From contig DAMAHZ010000042.1 in assembly GCA_031993545.1 (NCBI GenBank), forward strand, positions 1-26,301: a stretch of 26,301 nucleotides of DNA, written 5' to 3'. The position numbers and the translations under genes were made by a program. The stretch comes from UBA1535 sp002323775. GTDB taxonomy: Bacteria; Bacillota; Clostridia; Tissierellales; Sedimentibacteraceae. Below the pieces are notes generated by a model. The model did no database searches. It was not told where the DNA came from and saw only the letters and a program-made list of their open reading frames with translations. Of the stretch, positions 7,928 through 15,345 are shown one piece after another. Positions within the stretch are counted from its first letter, which is position 1; each line of letters starts with the position of its first letter.

Positions 7928-7951
7928 CGTGAATGCTTTCACGTTTTTTTT
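7928..7951 (+). terminator. Antisense-oriented hairpin with T-run at the nupN 3' end
   Basis: CGTGAA, a four-base loop and TTCACG are followed by eight T on the plus strand, the T-run overlapping the nupN stop codon. It has the form of an intrinsic terminator, but there is no plus-strand gene before it. In the sense direction it is a hairpin preceded by A. See the separate observation on antisense-oriented hairpins. Confidence 0.5.
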
Positions 7952-9074
7952 ATTGTGCTTTGTCAATCAATGCTTTTATTTCAGCGTCAGTTTTTCCAAA
8001 TGATGTATCAACAACGATTTTACCATCTGTTATGTCTTTTTCTAATTCATCAAGCTTTGTTCTTATTGATTCTGGAAGCATTTCTTTGTAGTGTTCATCT
8101 TTAACTAACTCAATTCCACCTTCTGCAAATCCCATTGATTCAGCTATACCATATGTTAATTTCTTATCCATATCTTGTTTTATAGCTCTTATCAAAGAGT
8201 TTCCAACATTTTTAAGTGCTGATGTAGGAATGTTTTTAGCCATGTTAGGAAGTAAAGCTGCTTGGTCTGAGTCAACTCCAAATGCCCATTTATTAGCATC
8301 TGCTGCTGCTTCAATTTGTCCTAAGCCTGCTCCGCCTGCAACGTTAAATCCAACGTCAACTCCACTGTTGTATTGTGTAAGTGCTAAATCTTTTCCTGCT
8401 GCTGAGTCATAGAAGTTTCCAACATAAGCTATAGCTATTTCTGTTGCTGCATCAATATGTTTTGCTCCTTGGATATATCCAAGTAAGAAGTCTTGTATAA
8501 CTGCATTTTCCATACCACCAAGGAAACCTATTTTTTTGTTGCTAGGATCAATCATGTTTATAGTTGAATCTGTAGTCATCATTGCTGCTGCTGCTCCAAC
8601 TAAGAATGATACTTCATTTTGCTTATACAAAACGTTGTATATATTTTTAGGAGCTTTTCCAGCTTCAAATTTTGCGTTAAAAGTATCGAAATCAAATCTT
8701 TCATCAAAGAATATGAATTTTTGATCTGGATATTTTTCTGCTGCTTCTGCAAGAGCTGCCGCCATTTGCCATGTTCCTATTATGATTACATTGTATTCTT
8801 TGCTATCGCAATAGTTAAGTAATGTTGGACCCCATTTGCCTTCATCAGCTGGTGTAGCACCCATTTCAACAACTTTAAAATCAAATTTTCCATTTAATTC
8901 TTTTTTAAGTTTTGTTAATCCATCGTTAGCTGAATCATAGAAAGATTTGTCTCCTAAATTACCGTTTAATAACAACGCTGCCTTGTATTCTGCTTTTGCT
9001 GTTTCTCCGCCAGCACATGCTGTTATTGATAAAAGCATAGCTGTAATCAATAACAATGATAATAATTTTTTCAT
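7950..9074 (-). CDS. nupN: Nucleoside-binding lipoprotein, BMP family (NupN/PnrA type)
   Basis: Basic membrane protein (BMP) family substrate-binding lipoprotein of 374 residues. A lysine-containing N-terminus and hydrophobic segment lead to a lipobox with ITAC, so the lipidated residue is Cys20. The mature protein (AALLLNGNLGDKSFYDSANDG, KFIFFDERF, GFNVAGGAG, WAFGVDSDQ) has the two-lobed periplasmic-binding fold of PnrA and NupN, which bind purine nucleosides. It would sit on the outer face of the membrane and deliver nucleosides to the permease pair encoded downstream. GGAG lies about seven bases before the ATG. A 192-base non-coding stretch separates it from the upstream hydrolase-family gene, and a pair of hairpins follows it. 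Exact substrate is unknown; in this family guanosine, inosine and adenosine are common. Confidence 0.93.
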   Translation of the reverse strand: MKKLLSLLLITAMLLSITACAGGETAKAEYKAALLLNGNLGDKSFYDSANDGLTKLKKELNGKFDFKVVEMGATPADEGKWGPTLLNYCDSKEYNVIIIGTWQMAAALAEAAEKYPDQKFIFFDERFDFDTFNAKFEAGKAPKNIYNVLYKQNEVSFLVGAAAAMMTTDSTINMIDPSNKKIGFLGGMENAVIQDFLLGYIQGAKHIDAATEIAIAYVGNFYDSAAGKDLALTQYNSGVDVGFNVAGGAGLGQIEAAADANKWAFGVDSDQAALLPNMAKNIPTSALKNVGNSLIRAIKQDMDKKLTYGIAESMGFAEGGIELVKDEHYKEMLPESIRTKLDELEKDITDGKIVVDTSFGKTDAEIKALIDKAQ

Positions 9075-9266
9075 TTTGTAACTCCTCTCCTAATTACACT
9101 TTTTAGTTTGTGTTTAGTTTTTATTATGTATCTACAATGTATAAAAAATACTTCATTCACATTATGCTCTGTAAACTTTAGCAAAGCACACTATATGCAA
9201 AGTAATCCGCATACATTGTATATTTTATCAAGCTCTATTCAGCAGTCTTTTAAATAAAGATTAGCA
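9075..9266 (-). promoter_or_regulatory. Non-coding leader before nupN with a shared ATATGC/GCATA/ATTGTA element
   Basis: No gene is visible in these 192 bases. At 9193-9220 (plus strand) it carries ATATGC, ten bases, GCATAC, and ATTGTA, an arrangement that recurs in the deoD leader. The inverted half-element TACAATGTAT occurs once more at 9133-9142. No -35/-10 pair is convincing, so transcription may come from the deoD promoter, with this stretch acting at RNA level or as an operator. Confidence 0.35.
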
Positions 9267-10700
9267 TTATAAAGCTTGCATAATACTGTTTATTGTTAAA
9301 TCTACCAATTCATCTAAGCTTATTTTTACATATCCTCTCATATAAGTTTCAAGTGTAAAAAACGCTTCGTGAATTAATCTTTTTGGAATGACATTCATTC
9401 CTTTTTGAATTCCTATCAGTGGCATAATCATACCTGCATTGCAGTCTGCATCTATACCGCACATGGTTATAATTTTAAGAGTTTTCTCGTAATCATTGTC
9501 ACCATACATAAGTGCGATTATTTCACAGCAAGCATTTGGATATGCGTGTATCCAATTGTATTTGATATACTTTTGCTCACATTCATGCAAAGCGTCATGC
9601 CAATCATCATATTTTAAACATTGCTCATAAGCAAACTGTACCACACTGTAATACTCTGAATCTTTTGGTAATGAATCAATAGTTAATTTAACTATTTCCT
9701 TTACATCATCAACGATATAAGCTAAGGAAGTCATTATAGCATTGAAAACCTCGCCAATTATACCATTGTTAGCATGTGATACCTCGCCATCTTTCCAAGC
9801 AAGTTCAGCTGCAAGTCTTGGGTTGCCCGGAGCAACCATTCCGCAGATAGCACCTCTCATCTGAGCTCCTATCCACTCATTAAAAGGATTGTTGAAGCTT
9901 GCACTTTCTGGAGGCATTATACCAGCTCTAATATTTCTTAAAGCTAATTCCTCAGCCGACCATCCACTTGGGATTAACCCAATCCATGCAAGTGCTATGT
10001 CCCTTGATGTTACATTGTATCCTTTTTCTTTAAAAGCATCTAAAAACGCAAGCTCAAAAGTTATGTCATCATTAAAAGTATTTGGCTCTCTGATGTACTC
10101 TGTTACCTCTCCAAAAGCTTCATAGAGGTTTTTAGAGGTATATCCCTCTACCATAGTACCCATAGCTGCTCCTATAATTTGAGAAAGCCAAGCAGCTCTA
10201 GTTTGTTCCTTGAATTTATCTGTGCTTATATCAATTTTCCCAGATTCCGGGAATTTTGCATTCGCAGCATATTTTTCAAAGCTATCATAGATATTATATT
10301 TCCAATAATCTGAATTTTCATTCTTCTCTGCATTTAAAAAGATATTTTTTATCTCAGCAGAAATTTTGTGCAAACTTATAAAATCTCCTTTTTCAAATGC
10401 TTCCTTACCCTTATCAAGAAGCTCATAAGCAGCATCTACTTTGTATCCACGATTTTCCAATGCTTGTACAGATGCAACCATTATTCTCTCTGGAGCTCCT
10501 GAACCAGGAACATTGCTTGCCCAATCTAAGCCTGATACCGTATCATAGAACTTAGAAACAGCTCTTAAAGCAGTCCAAGTTTGGTCCTCCTCAGATAAAA
10601 TTCTAGGCTTTGCATTTGAAAATAAATTATATGCTATTTCCCACGCTTTCATATTATGTCCACACACCAGCTCCATGTTAGTCACAAGACATTTGTACAT
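9267..10700 (-). CDS. ADP-ribosylglycohydrolase family protein
   Basis: Protein of 477 residues with an ADP-ribosylglycohydrolase (DraG/ARH-like) domain at about residues 168-470. The metal-binding blocks can be seen: FNDDITFELAFL (about 208-219), matching the first D-D/T cluster, DGEVSHANNGI near 307, and CGIDADCNAGMIMPLIG near 420, matching the C-terminal D-x-D cluster. The N-terminal 160 residues are helical and unlike the classical 300-residue enzymes. The fold hydrolyses ADP-ribosyl or related ribosyl N-glycosidic bonds with two Mg or Mn ions. The location between deoD and a nucleoside importer suggests that the substrate is an imported nucleoside or ADP-ribose derivative and not a protein; this is inference. 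The start is uncertain: AAAGGA lies 14 bases before the ATG at 10700, while Met17 (10652) begins a more domain-like sequence but has only a poor site. Confidence 0.85.
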   Translation of the reverse strand: MYKCLVTNMELVCGHNMKAWEIAYNLFSNAKPRILSEEDQTWTALRAVSKFYDTVSGLDWASNVPGSGAPERIMVASVQALENRGYKVDAAYELLDKGKEAFEKGDFISLHKISAEIKNIFLNAEKNENSDYWKYNIYDSFEKYAANAKFPESGKIDISTDKFKEQTRAAWLSQIIGAAMGTMVEGYTSKNLYEAFGEVTEYIREPNTFNDDITFELAFLDAFKEKGYNVTSRDIALAWIGLIPSGWSAEELALRNIRAGIMPPESASFNNPFNEWIGAQMRGAICGMVAPGNPRLAAELAWKDGEVSHANNGIIGEVFNAIMTSLAYIVDDVKEIVKLTIDSLPKDSEYYSVVQFAYEQCLKYDDWHDALHECEQKYIKYNWIHAYPNACCEIIALMYGDNDYEKTLKIITMCGIDADCNAGMIMPLIGIQKGMNVIPKRLIHEAFFTLETYMRGYVKISLDELVDLTINSIMQAL

Positions 10701-10745
10701 GGACTTGGCATTTATCCTTTCGTAGTATTTTAATTTCCTTTAGTT

Positions 10746-11447
10746 TTATGCTAAACCTAAGGCTATCTTCATCATATTTGTGAACGCTTTTTCTCTTTCC
10801 TCTGCTGTTGTTTCTTGCTGATTTACAATAGAATCTGATACTGTCAATATAGTTAAGGCATTTACACCTGCTACGGCAGCGTTGCAGTATAAAGCAAAGC
10901 TCTCCATCTCAGCTGCTAAAACTCCCATCTTAGCCCATTTCTTCCAAGAATCAGGGTTTGCATTATAGAAAATATCAGATGATAAAATATTTCCTACAGT
11001 AGTTTTTATATTGCTATCATCAGCAATTTGCTTTGCCTTTGACAATAATTCAAATGATGCTGTTGCTGAAAATGTTCCTGGCAATTCGTATTGGTGAGCA
11101 TAGTTTGAATCTGTACTTGAACCAATTCCAAGAATTATATCGTATAAGTTTAATTTAGGATCAAATGCTCCGCATGAACCTATTCTTATTAAATTCTTAA
11201 CTCCATAAAAATGTATAAGTTCATAAGAGTAAATTCCAATTGAGGCACAACCCATGCCTGTTCCCATGACAGATACTTTTTTTCCATTATATGTACCTGT
11301 ATATCCAAACATATTTCTAATTGCATTAAATTGAGTTACATTCTCCAAGAAATTCTCTGCTATAAATTTTGCTCTTAGCGGATCTCCCGGAAGTAAAATA
11401 GTCTCTGCTATATCTCCTTTTATTGCTTTATTGTGAGCAGTAGTCAT
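10746..11447 (-). CDS. deoD: Purine nucleoside phosphorylase, DeoD type
   Basis: DeoD-type hexameric purine nucleoside phosphorylase, 233 residues, the normal length. It has the PGDPLRAKFIAE segment near the N-terminus (phosphate and ribose binding), MGTGMGCASIGIYS, IRIGSCGAF, AAEMESFALY (ribose-binding Glu-Met-Glu) and TVSDSI with the catalytic Asp. The reaction is the reversible phosphorolysis of purine nucleosides to base and (deoxy)ribose 1-phosphate in the cytoplasm. It is the first gene of the salvage block, behind a consensus promoter and a leader of about 113 bases with two stem-loops. The only site-like sequence, AAAGGA, is 13 bases from the ATG, longer than usual; a ten-codon out-of-frame ATG lies between. 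Confidence 0.95.
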   Translation of the reverse strand: MTTAHNKAIKGDIAETILLPGDPLRAKFIAENFLENVTQFNAIRNMFGYTGTYNGKKVSVMGTGMGCASIGIYSYELIHFYGVKNLIRIGSCGAFDPKLNLYDIILGIGSSTDSNYAHQYELPGTFSATASFELLSKAKQIADDSNIKTTVGNILSSDIFYNANPDSWKKWAKMGVLAAEMESFALYCNAAVAGVNALTILTVSDSIVNQQETTAEEREKAFTNMMKIALGLA

Positions 11448-11477
11448 AATTAATATTCATTCCTTTCTAATTTTGTT

Positions 11478-11527
11478 ATATGCTCCATGTGCATATTGTA
11501 CATAAAATCGTAATTTATATGTACAAT
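11478..11527 (-). promoter_or_regulatory. deoD leader stem-loops / candidate operator
   Basis: Two inverted repeats overlap in the transcribed leader of deoD. One is ATTGTACATA (11495-11504) with its complement ending at 11527, around a loop that includes ATCGT. The other is ATATGC (11478-11483) and GCATAT (11491-11496) around a seven-base loop. They share two bases, so both cannot be fully paired at once. I do not recognise any known riboswitch consensus in them. Confidence 0.45.
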
Positions 11528-11566
11528 GATAGATATTTAATTACTTAATTTTTTTACCTTAAGCAA

Positions 11567-11595
11567 ATTATATTTGAGTTTCTGCCTTTTGTCAA
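11567..11595 (-). promoter_or_regulatory. Consensus SigA promoter of the nucleoside salvage block
   Basis: On the minus strand TTGACA (11590-11595) and TATAAT (11567-11572) are 17 bases apart, a perfect match to the housekeeping consensus in both boxes and spacing. It points to deoD; the start point should be near 11560. Such a strong promoter usually implies high basal expression or tight control by a repressor or leader. The remainder of the gap up to the murA stop (11596-11705) shows no clear terminator for murA, only a 12-base palindrome, AATACTAGTATT. Confidence 0.88.
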
Positions 11596-11705
11596 CTAAA
11601 AATAATTTTTAGATGCAATCTACAAAGCCTAAATACTAGTATTAACTCAAAACACTTGCATAGAACATATAATTTATGAAAATGTTTCCAAAAATTTATT
11701 TGACA

Positions 11706-12959
11706 TCACATGCTATAGGCAATATTAGCTCCCACAGCCTGTAATTTTTCTACTATATCTGCATATCCTCTTTTTATATGATGAATTTCAGAAATTTCTG
11801 TTTCTCCGTCTGCAACTAAACCTGCCAATATTAAAGCAGCCCCGGCTCTTAAGTCCGTTGCCTTAACCTTAGTTCCTGTCAATGAATTTAAACCATTGAC
11901 AATAGCTGTGTTACCCTCTATCTTAATATTTGCTCCCATTCTTAAAAGTTCATTTGCGTGCATAAACCTATTTTCAAATATTGTTTCATTAATAACACTT
12001 GTTCCATTTGCCAATGATAATAAAAGCATAAATTGAGCCTGCATATCAGTAGGAAATCCTGGATAAGGTAAGGTTTTGATATCTGTTGAGTTAATCATCC
12101 CTTTAGAACGCACCATGACGCTGTTTCTGCTCTCAACAACCTCTGCTCCAACCTCTCTAAGCTTTGCAATAACAGGTTGAACATGTGCTGGTATAACATT
12201 GTCTATATACAATTCACCACCTGTTAAAACAGCCGCTACCATATATGTACCCGCTTCTATTCTATCCGGTATCACTGTGTATTCAGTTCCATGAAGTTCA
12301 TCAACACCAACTATGGTGATTGTTTTAGTGCCGGCACCTTCGATTTTACCGCCCATGCTATTTATGAAATTAGCTAAATCTATTATCTCAGGCTCCTCAG
12401 CACAATTTTCAATAATTGTCTTTCCCTTAGCTGTGCAAGCTACCATCATCAAATTTTCAGTAGCTCCGACGCTTGGAAAATCTAAATAAACATTGTTTCC
12501 TATTATATCCTCTGTTTGGGCCTGTATATATCCTCTGTTAAAATTTATATCCACGTTTAAGTTTTTAAAGCCTTTTAGGTGTAAATCTATTGGTCTTGTT
12601 CCAATTGCACAACCTCCCGGCATTGAAACTTTGGCTTTATTTATTCTTGATAGCAAGGGTCCCATAACTAAAAATGATGCTCTAAGCTTGCTTATCAAAT
12701 CATATGGTGCTTCATAATTTATTATATTTTCTACTTGTATTTCTAAAGAATTATTATTTGTTTTATTAATTTTTGCTCCCAAATTTGAGAGTAAATCACA
12801 CATTACGTGTACGTCTTCAAGATCTGGTATTTCATGTAATGTACATTTTTCTCTTGTCAAAAGCGAAGCTGCTAATATAGGTAAAATTGAATTTTTTGAT
12901 CCATTAACTTTGAGATGTCCATTTAAAGCTCCACTTTTTTTCACTATTATTGTTTCCAA
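11706..12959 (-). CDS. murA: UDP-N-acetylglucosamine 1-carboxyvinyltransferase MurA
   Basis: MurA, 417 residues from the TTG at 12959. It transfers enolpyruvate from PEP to UDP-GlcNAc, the first committed step of peptidoglycan synthesis, in the cytoplasm. Key residues are Lys22 and Asn23 (VNGSKNS) and the active-site loop PGGCAIGTRP with the catalytic Cys117, so the fosfomycin-sensitive cysteine form is present and not the Asp variant. I use TTG at 12959: GGAG is six bases upstream and the resulting N-terminus, METIIVKKSGALNGHLKVNG, matches the usual MurA beginning. A TTG 12 bases further upstream is in frame but has no site. Low-GC Gram-positives often have two murA genes; which paralogue this is cannot be told from the window. 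It is monocistronic by appearance. Confidence 0.96.
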   Translation of the reverse strand: METIIVKKSGALNGHLKVNGSKNSILPILAASLLTREKCTLHEIPDLEDVHVMCDLLSNLGAKINKTNNNSLEIQVENIINYEAPYDLISKLRASFLVMGPLLSRINKAKVSMPGGCAIGTRPIDLHLKGFKNLNVDINFNRGYIQAQTEDIIGNNVYLDFPSVGATENLMMVACTAKGKTIIENCAEEPEIIDLANFINSMGGKIEGAGTKTITIVGVDELHGTEYTVIPDRIEAGTYMVAAVLTGGELYIDNVIPAHVQPVIAKLREVGAEVVESRNSVMVRSKGMINSTDIKTLPYPGFPTDMQAQFMLLLSLANGTSVINETIFENRFMHANELLRMGANIKIEGNTAIVNGLNSLTGTKVKATDLRAGAALILAGLVADGETEISEIHHIKRGYADIVEKLQAVGANIAYSM

Positions 12960-13189
12960 GGTTCTCTCCAATCTATAAATTTTAGCCTAGTTAGTTTATC
13001 ACTTTTTATATCAAAATACAACAATAAATTTTTTATAATTATATAATAGTAATGAAAATTTAGAAATAAATGTTAATTTTAAAAATTATAATTTAATTTA
13101 GTGTACCTAATGAAAGCTTAATAGAGATTTTTTTATTCTGAATAACTATCGAAAAATTTGGTTTTGCGAGACGAATTATTATTCACACA
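12960..13189. other. AT-rich divergent gap between murA and the PadR operon
   Basis: Most of the divergent intergenic region (about 375 bases in all up to the PadR gene) is very AT-rich. I see no ORF, no convincing murA promoter and no RNA gene here. The part nearest the PadR gene holds operators and a promoter and is listed separately. Confidence 0.5.
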
Positions 13190-13210
13190 ATACATCGCAT
13201 GACGAGGTAT
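13190..13210 (+). promoter_or_regulatory. Upstream 21-bp palindrome, candidate PadR operator O1
   Basis: The arms ATACATCG and CGAGGTAT are separated by five bases; they are inverse complements except for one base. The geometry (8-5-8) is the same as in the palindrome at 13260-13280, from which it lies 70 bases centre to centre. Confidence 0.6.
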
Positions 13211-13259
13211 TTAGATTGAAAATATATAAATTTAAAAAAATATATATTTTTTTAAATTT

Positions 13260-13280
13260 ATACCTTGACAGGCGAGGTAT
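13260..13280 (+). promoter_or_regulatory. Promoter-overlapping 21-bp palindrome, candidate PadR operator O2
   Basis: The arms ATACCTTG and CGAGGTAT are separated by five bases, and the palindrome extends one base on each side (TATACCT...AGGTATA). It covers the -35 box and half of the spacer of the operon promoter, so a bound protein would block RNA polymerase. A third half-site, CGAGGTAC, lies at 13325-13332, just behind the ribosome binding site. Confidence 0.7.
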
Positions 13281-13293
13281 AGTATGCTATATT
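13265..13293 (+). promoter_or_regulatory. Promoter of the PadR-HAAS-DUF4097 operon
   Basis: TTGACA (13265-13270) and TATATT (13288-13293) are exactly 17 bases apart. The predicted start lies near 13300, giving a leader of about 35 bases before the PadR start codon. Confidence 0.85.
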
Positions 13294-13333
13294 GTATCTA
13301 TAAAACAAATATATGTCAAGGAGGCGAGGTACA

Positions 13334-13678
13334 ATGTCAATTGCTTCTGACTTAATTCGAGGTCACACAGAGACAATTATACTAGCTCATCTTCTTAAAG
13401 GAGATAGCTATGGGTACGAAATAAATAAAGCAATACAGCAAAAGACGGAAAATCAATATGAATTAAAGGAAGCAACTCTATACACAGCTTTTAGAAGGCT
13501 TGAGGAAAGCGGAAGTATAATATCCTACTGGGGAGATGAAAACACTGGTGCGAGAAGAAGATATTATTCGATAAGCAGCGATGGTAAAAAAACTTATGAA
13601 AAGTTAAAGCTTGAGTGGGAAGTTGCAAAAAAGATTATTGATAAATTAATAGATGAGGAGAATTTTAAAAATGAATGA
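13334..13678 (+). CDS. PadR family transcriptional regulator
   Basis: PadR-type winged-helix regulator of 114 residues, the short PadR-s2 class. Visible family marks are LKGDSYGYEI in the second helix, ATLYTAFRRLEESG as recognition helix, and GARRRYYSISSDGK as the wing; the C-terminal helix (about 85-114) would form the dimer interface. Start is ATG at 13334, not 13313, because AAGGAGG is nine bases before it and would lie inside the longer version. The gene heads a three-gene operon and its promoter carries a palindrome matching a second one upstream, the usual autoregulatory arrangement for PadR proteins. Its stop overlaps the next start by eight bases. In related bacteria a PadR gene coupled to a HAAS/DUF1700 membrane protein and a DUF4097 protein is a recurring cassette; the inducing signal is not known to me. 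Confidence 0.93.
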   Translation: MSIASDLIRGHTETIILAHLLKGDSYGYEINKAIQQKTENQYELKEATLYTAFRRLEESGSIISYWGDENTGARRRYYSISSDGKKTYEKLKLEWEVAKKIIDKLIDEENFKNE

Positions 13679-14327
13679 GAGACTTAGAAAACATATTGAC
13701 AACTTATTTGAGGATGCGCCTGAAACAAGAAAAACTGTAGAATTAAAGGAAGAAATTTTACAAAATATTACTGACAAATACTATGATTTATTGTCAGAGG
13801 GAAAAACAGAAGAAGCAGCATACAACATTGCTATAGCAAGTGTTGGAGAGGTAAGCGAGCTTGTAGAAAATTTAAAGAGAGGTACTTCGAAAATGGGATA
13901 TCATTCACAGGAAGAAATAGAAAAATCAAGAAAAGAATCAGCTAAAATTACAGCTATAGCAGTGGCAATATATATATTGTCTCCTATCACAGTCATACTT
14001 TCTGGAGATAGTATTATTGGAGTCATTTTATTTCTTTCAATGATTGCTATTGCAACAGCCCTACTTATTTACCACAATATGACAAAGCCAAAATACACAA
14101 AGATGGATGACACTATTGTTGAAGAATTTAAAGAGTGGAAAGAAAATAGAGATAAAAAAGGCTTAGGAGCTATATCATCTGCTATTTGGTCTTTAACTGT
14201 AGCATTATACTTCGCTATAAGCTTTTACACAGGGGCTTGGCATGTTACATGGATTATATTCTTGATTTCTGGTGCTGTTACTTCAATAGTAAAAGCAATG
14301 TATGATATCAAAGGAGTTGGTAAATAA
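13671..14327 (+). CDS. HAAS/DUF1700-type membrane protein
   Basis: Protein of 218 residues. The N-terminal 70 residues form a charged helical bundle (MNERLRKHIDNLF...KEEILQNITDKYYDLLSEGKTEEAAYNIAIASVG), the HAAS or permease-prefix type found in proteins encoded next to PadR regulators. Four hydrophobic segments follow at about 95-115, 118-140, 170-190 and 195-212. In this type of cassette the HAAS part is thought to interact with PadR, linking membrane state to transcription; that is family knowledge and not shown here. The start at 13671 is chosen because GAGGAG lies ten bases upstream and because it overlaps the PadR stop by eight bases; the frame has another ATG at 13653 without site. The stop overlaps the next gene by one base. 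Confidence 0.82.
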   Translation: MNERLRKHIDNLFEDAPETRKTVELKEEILQNITDKYYDLLSEGKTEEAAYNIAIASVGEVSELVENLKRGTSKMGYHSQEEIEKSRKESAKITAIAVAIYILSPITVILSGDSIIGVILFLSMIAIATALLIYHNMTKPKYTKMDDTIVEEFKEWKENRDKKGLGAISSAIWSLTVALYFAISFYTGAWHVTWIIFLISGAVTSIVKAMYDIKGVGK

Positions 14328-15283
14328 TGAGAACTTCGGCAATCATAAAGATAATAGCAAATTTAATACTTGCACTTGTACTAATTTCAATACTTACAAG
14401 CCTTTTAAGCGGGAATCAATTTGGATTTAAAGGCTTCAAAATACCAACTTTCCATTTGGGAGGATTCAGTTATAAATTTAATGATGCAAGTAAGTATTCT
14501 ATAGCAAATGAGAAAGTCAGTGTAGATGATATCAGAAAATTAGATATAGACTGGGTTGCAGGTAATGTAAGAATAGAAGAATACAGTGGAGACAAAATTG
14601 AGTTTTACGAAGAAAATTCATCAAGCTTAAAAGAAGATGATAAAATGAGATATATGATAGATAACGGAACATTAAAAATTAGATTTAGAAAATCATATAT
14701 AGGATTTGGAATTATTAAATCTCTAAGTAAAAAATTAGTTATAAGAATTCCGGTATCTATGGAGGATGGCTTAGCTGAATTGAAATTAGACAATGTTTCA
14801 TCATCAGTCGAAATTGAGGCTCTAATTGCAAATGTAGTTTTAATAGATTCGGTTTCCGGTGGTGTAAGTATAAAAAATCTTATATCTAAAAAAATAGATA
14901 TTGAAACAGTAAGCGGTACTGTAAATGTATCTGCGGAGGCTGAATTTGTAGATGCAGAAGCAGTAAGCGGAGATTTGAATATATCCATAAGTTCAAAATC
15001 AATAGAAAAAGTAGACATTGAGTCTGTTTCAGGAGATGTATCCTTGGATTTAGGTAATTCTCCAAAAATTCTTGATGTGGAAACAATTAGTGGTGAAGTC
15101 AATATTATTCTCCCTGAGAATGATGGATTTGTAGCTAGGTATGACAGCGTTAGCGGTAAATTCAGATGTGATTTCGAAGTTAGTATAGCAAAAAAAGAAG
15201 CAGTTTATAAAGACGGGAAAATAAACAAATCAAAATTAGATATAGAAACAGTTAGTGGTGACATTACTATAAATAAAAAATAG
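14327..15283 (+). CDS. DUF4097 family beta-strand repeat protein, membrane anchored
   Basis: Protein of 318 residues with one N-terminal hydrophobic segment (about 5-28), then a DUF4097 (adhesin-like beta-helix) region from about residue 65 to the end. The motif V/I-S-G followed by a short beta strand recurs seven times (VSGGVSI, VSGTVNV, VSGDLNI, VSGDVSL, ISGEVNI, VSGKFRC, VSGDITI), typical of stacked beta rungs. The body is probably outside the membrane. AAGGAG lies ten bases before the ATG and the start overlaps the preceding stop (TAATG). It would be co-expressed with the PadR regulator and the HAAS protein. Similar proteins are related to envelope-stress components such as LiaG, but no direct function is established. 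The gene ends before a strong terminator. Confidence 0.85.
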   Translation: MRTSAIIKIIANLILALVLISILTSLLSGNQFGFKGFKIPTFHLGGFSYKFNDASKYSIANEKVSVDDIRKLDIDWVAGNVRIEEYSGDKIEFYEENSSSLKEDDKMRYMIDNGTLKIRFRKSYIGFGIIKSLSKKLVIRIPVSMEDGLAELKLDNVSSSVEIEALIANVVLIDSVSGGVSIKNLISKKIDIETVSGTVNVSAEAEFVDAEAVSGDLNISISSKSIEKVDIESVSGDVSLDLGNSPKILDVETISGEVNIILPENDGFVARYDSVSGKFRCDFEVSIAKKEAVYKDGKINKSKLDIETVSGDITINKK

Positions 15284-15286
15284 AGA

Positions 15287-15330
15287 TTTAGCGAAGAATT
15301 TTGTTGTACAATTCTTCGCTAAATTATTGT
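15287..15330 (+). terminator. Terminator of the PadR operon, probably bidirectional
   Basis: TTTAGCGAAGAATT (15287-15300) pairs perfectly with its complement at 15310-15323 around a nine-base loop. T-rich sequence follows on the plus strand (TTATTGTTT) and a stronger T-run on the minus strand (CTATTTTTT), so it can serve both directions between these convergent genes. Confidence 0.85.
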
Positions 15331-15345
15331 TTAAGCTTAAATTGC

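Noticed and set aside
9075..9266. A purine riboswitch before the nucleoside-binding lipoprotein
   Set aside because: Neither the conserved loop sequences nor the three-stem layout of the purine aptamer can be found here or in the deoD leader.
11632..11643. Palindrome AATACTAGTATT between murA and deoD as murA terminator
   Set aside because: It has no loop or T-run and a short AT-rich palindrome of this kind is expected by chance.
14605..15102. A 165-residue frame opposite the DUF4097 gene
   Set aside because: It is an antisense shadow created by the repeated codons of the VSG repeats, with no ribosome binding site or family resemblance.
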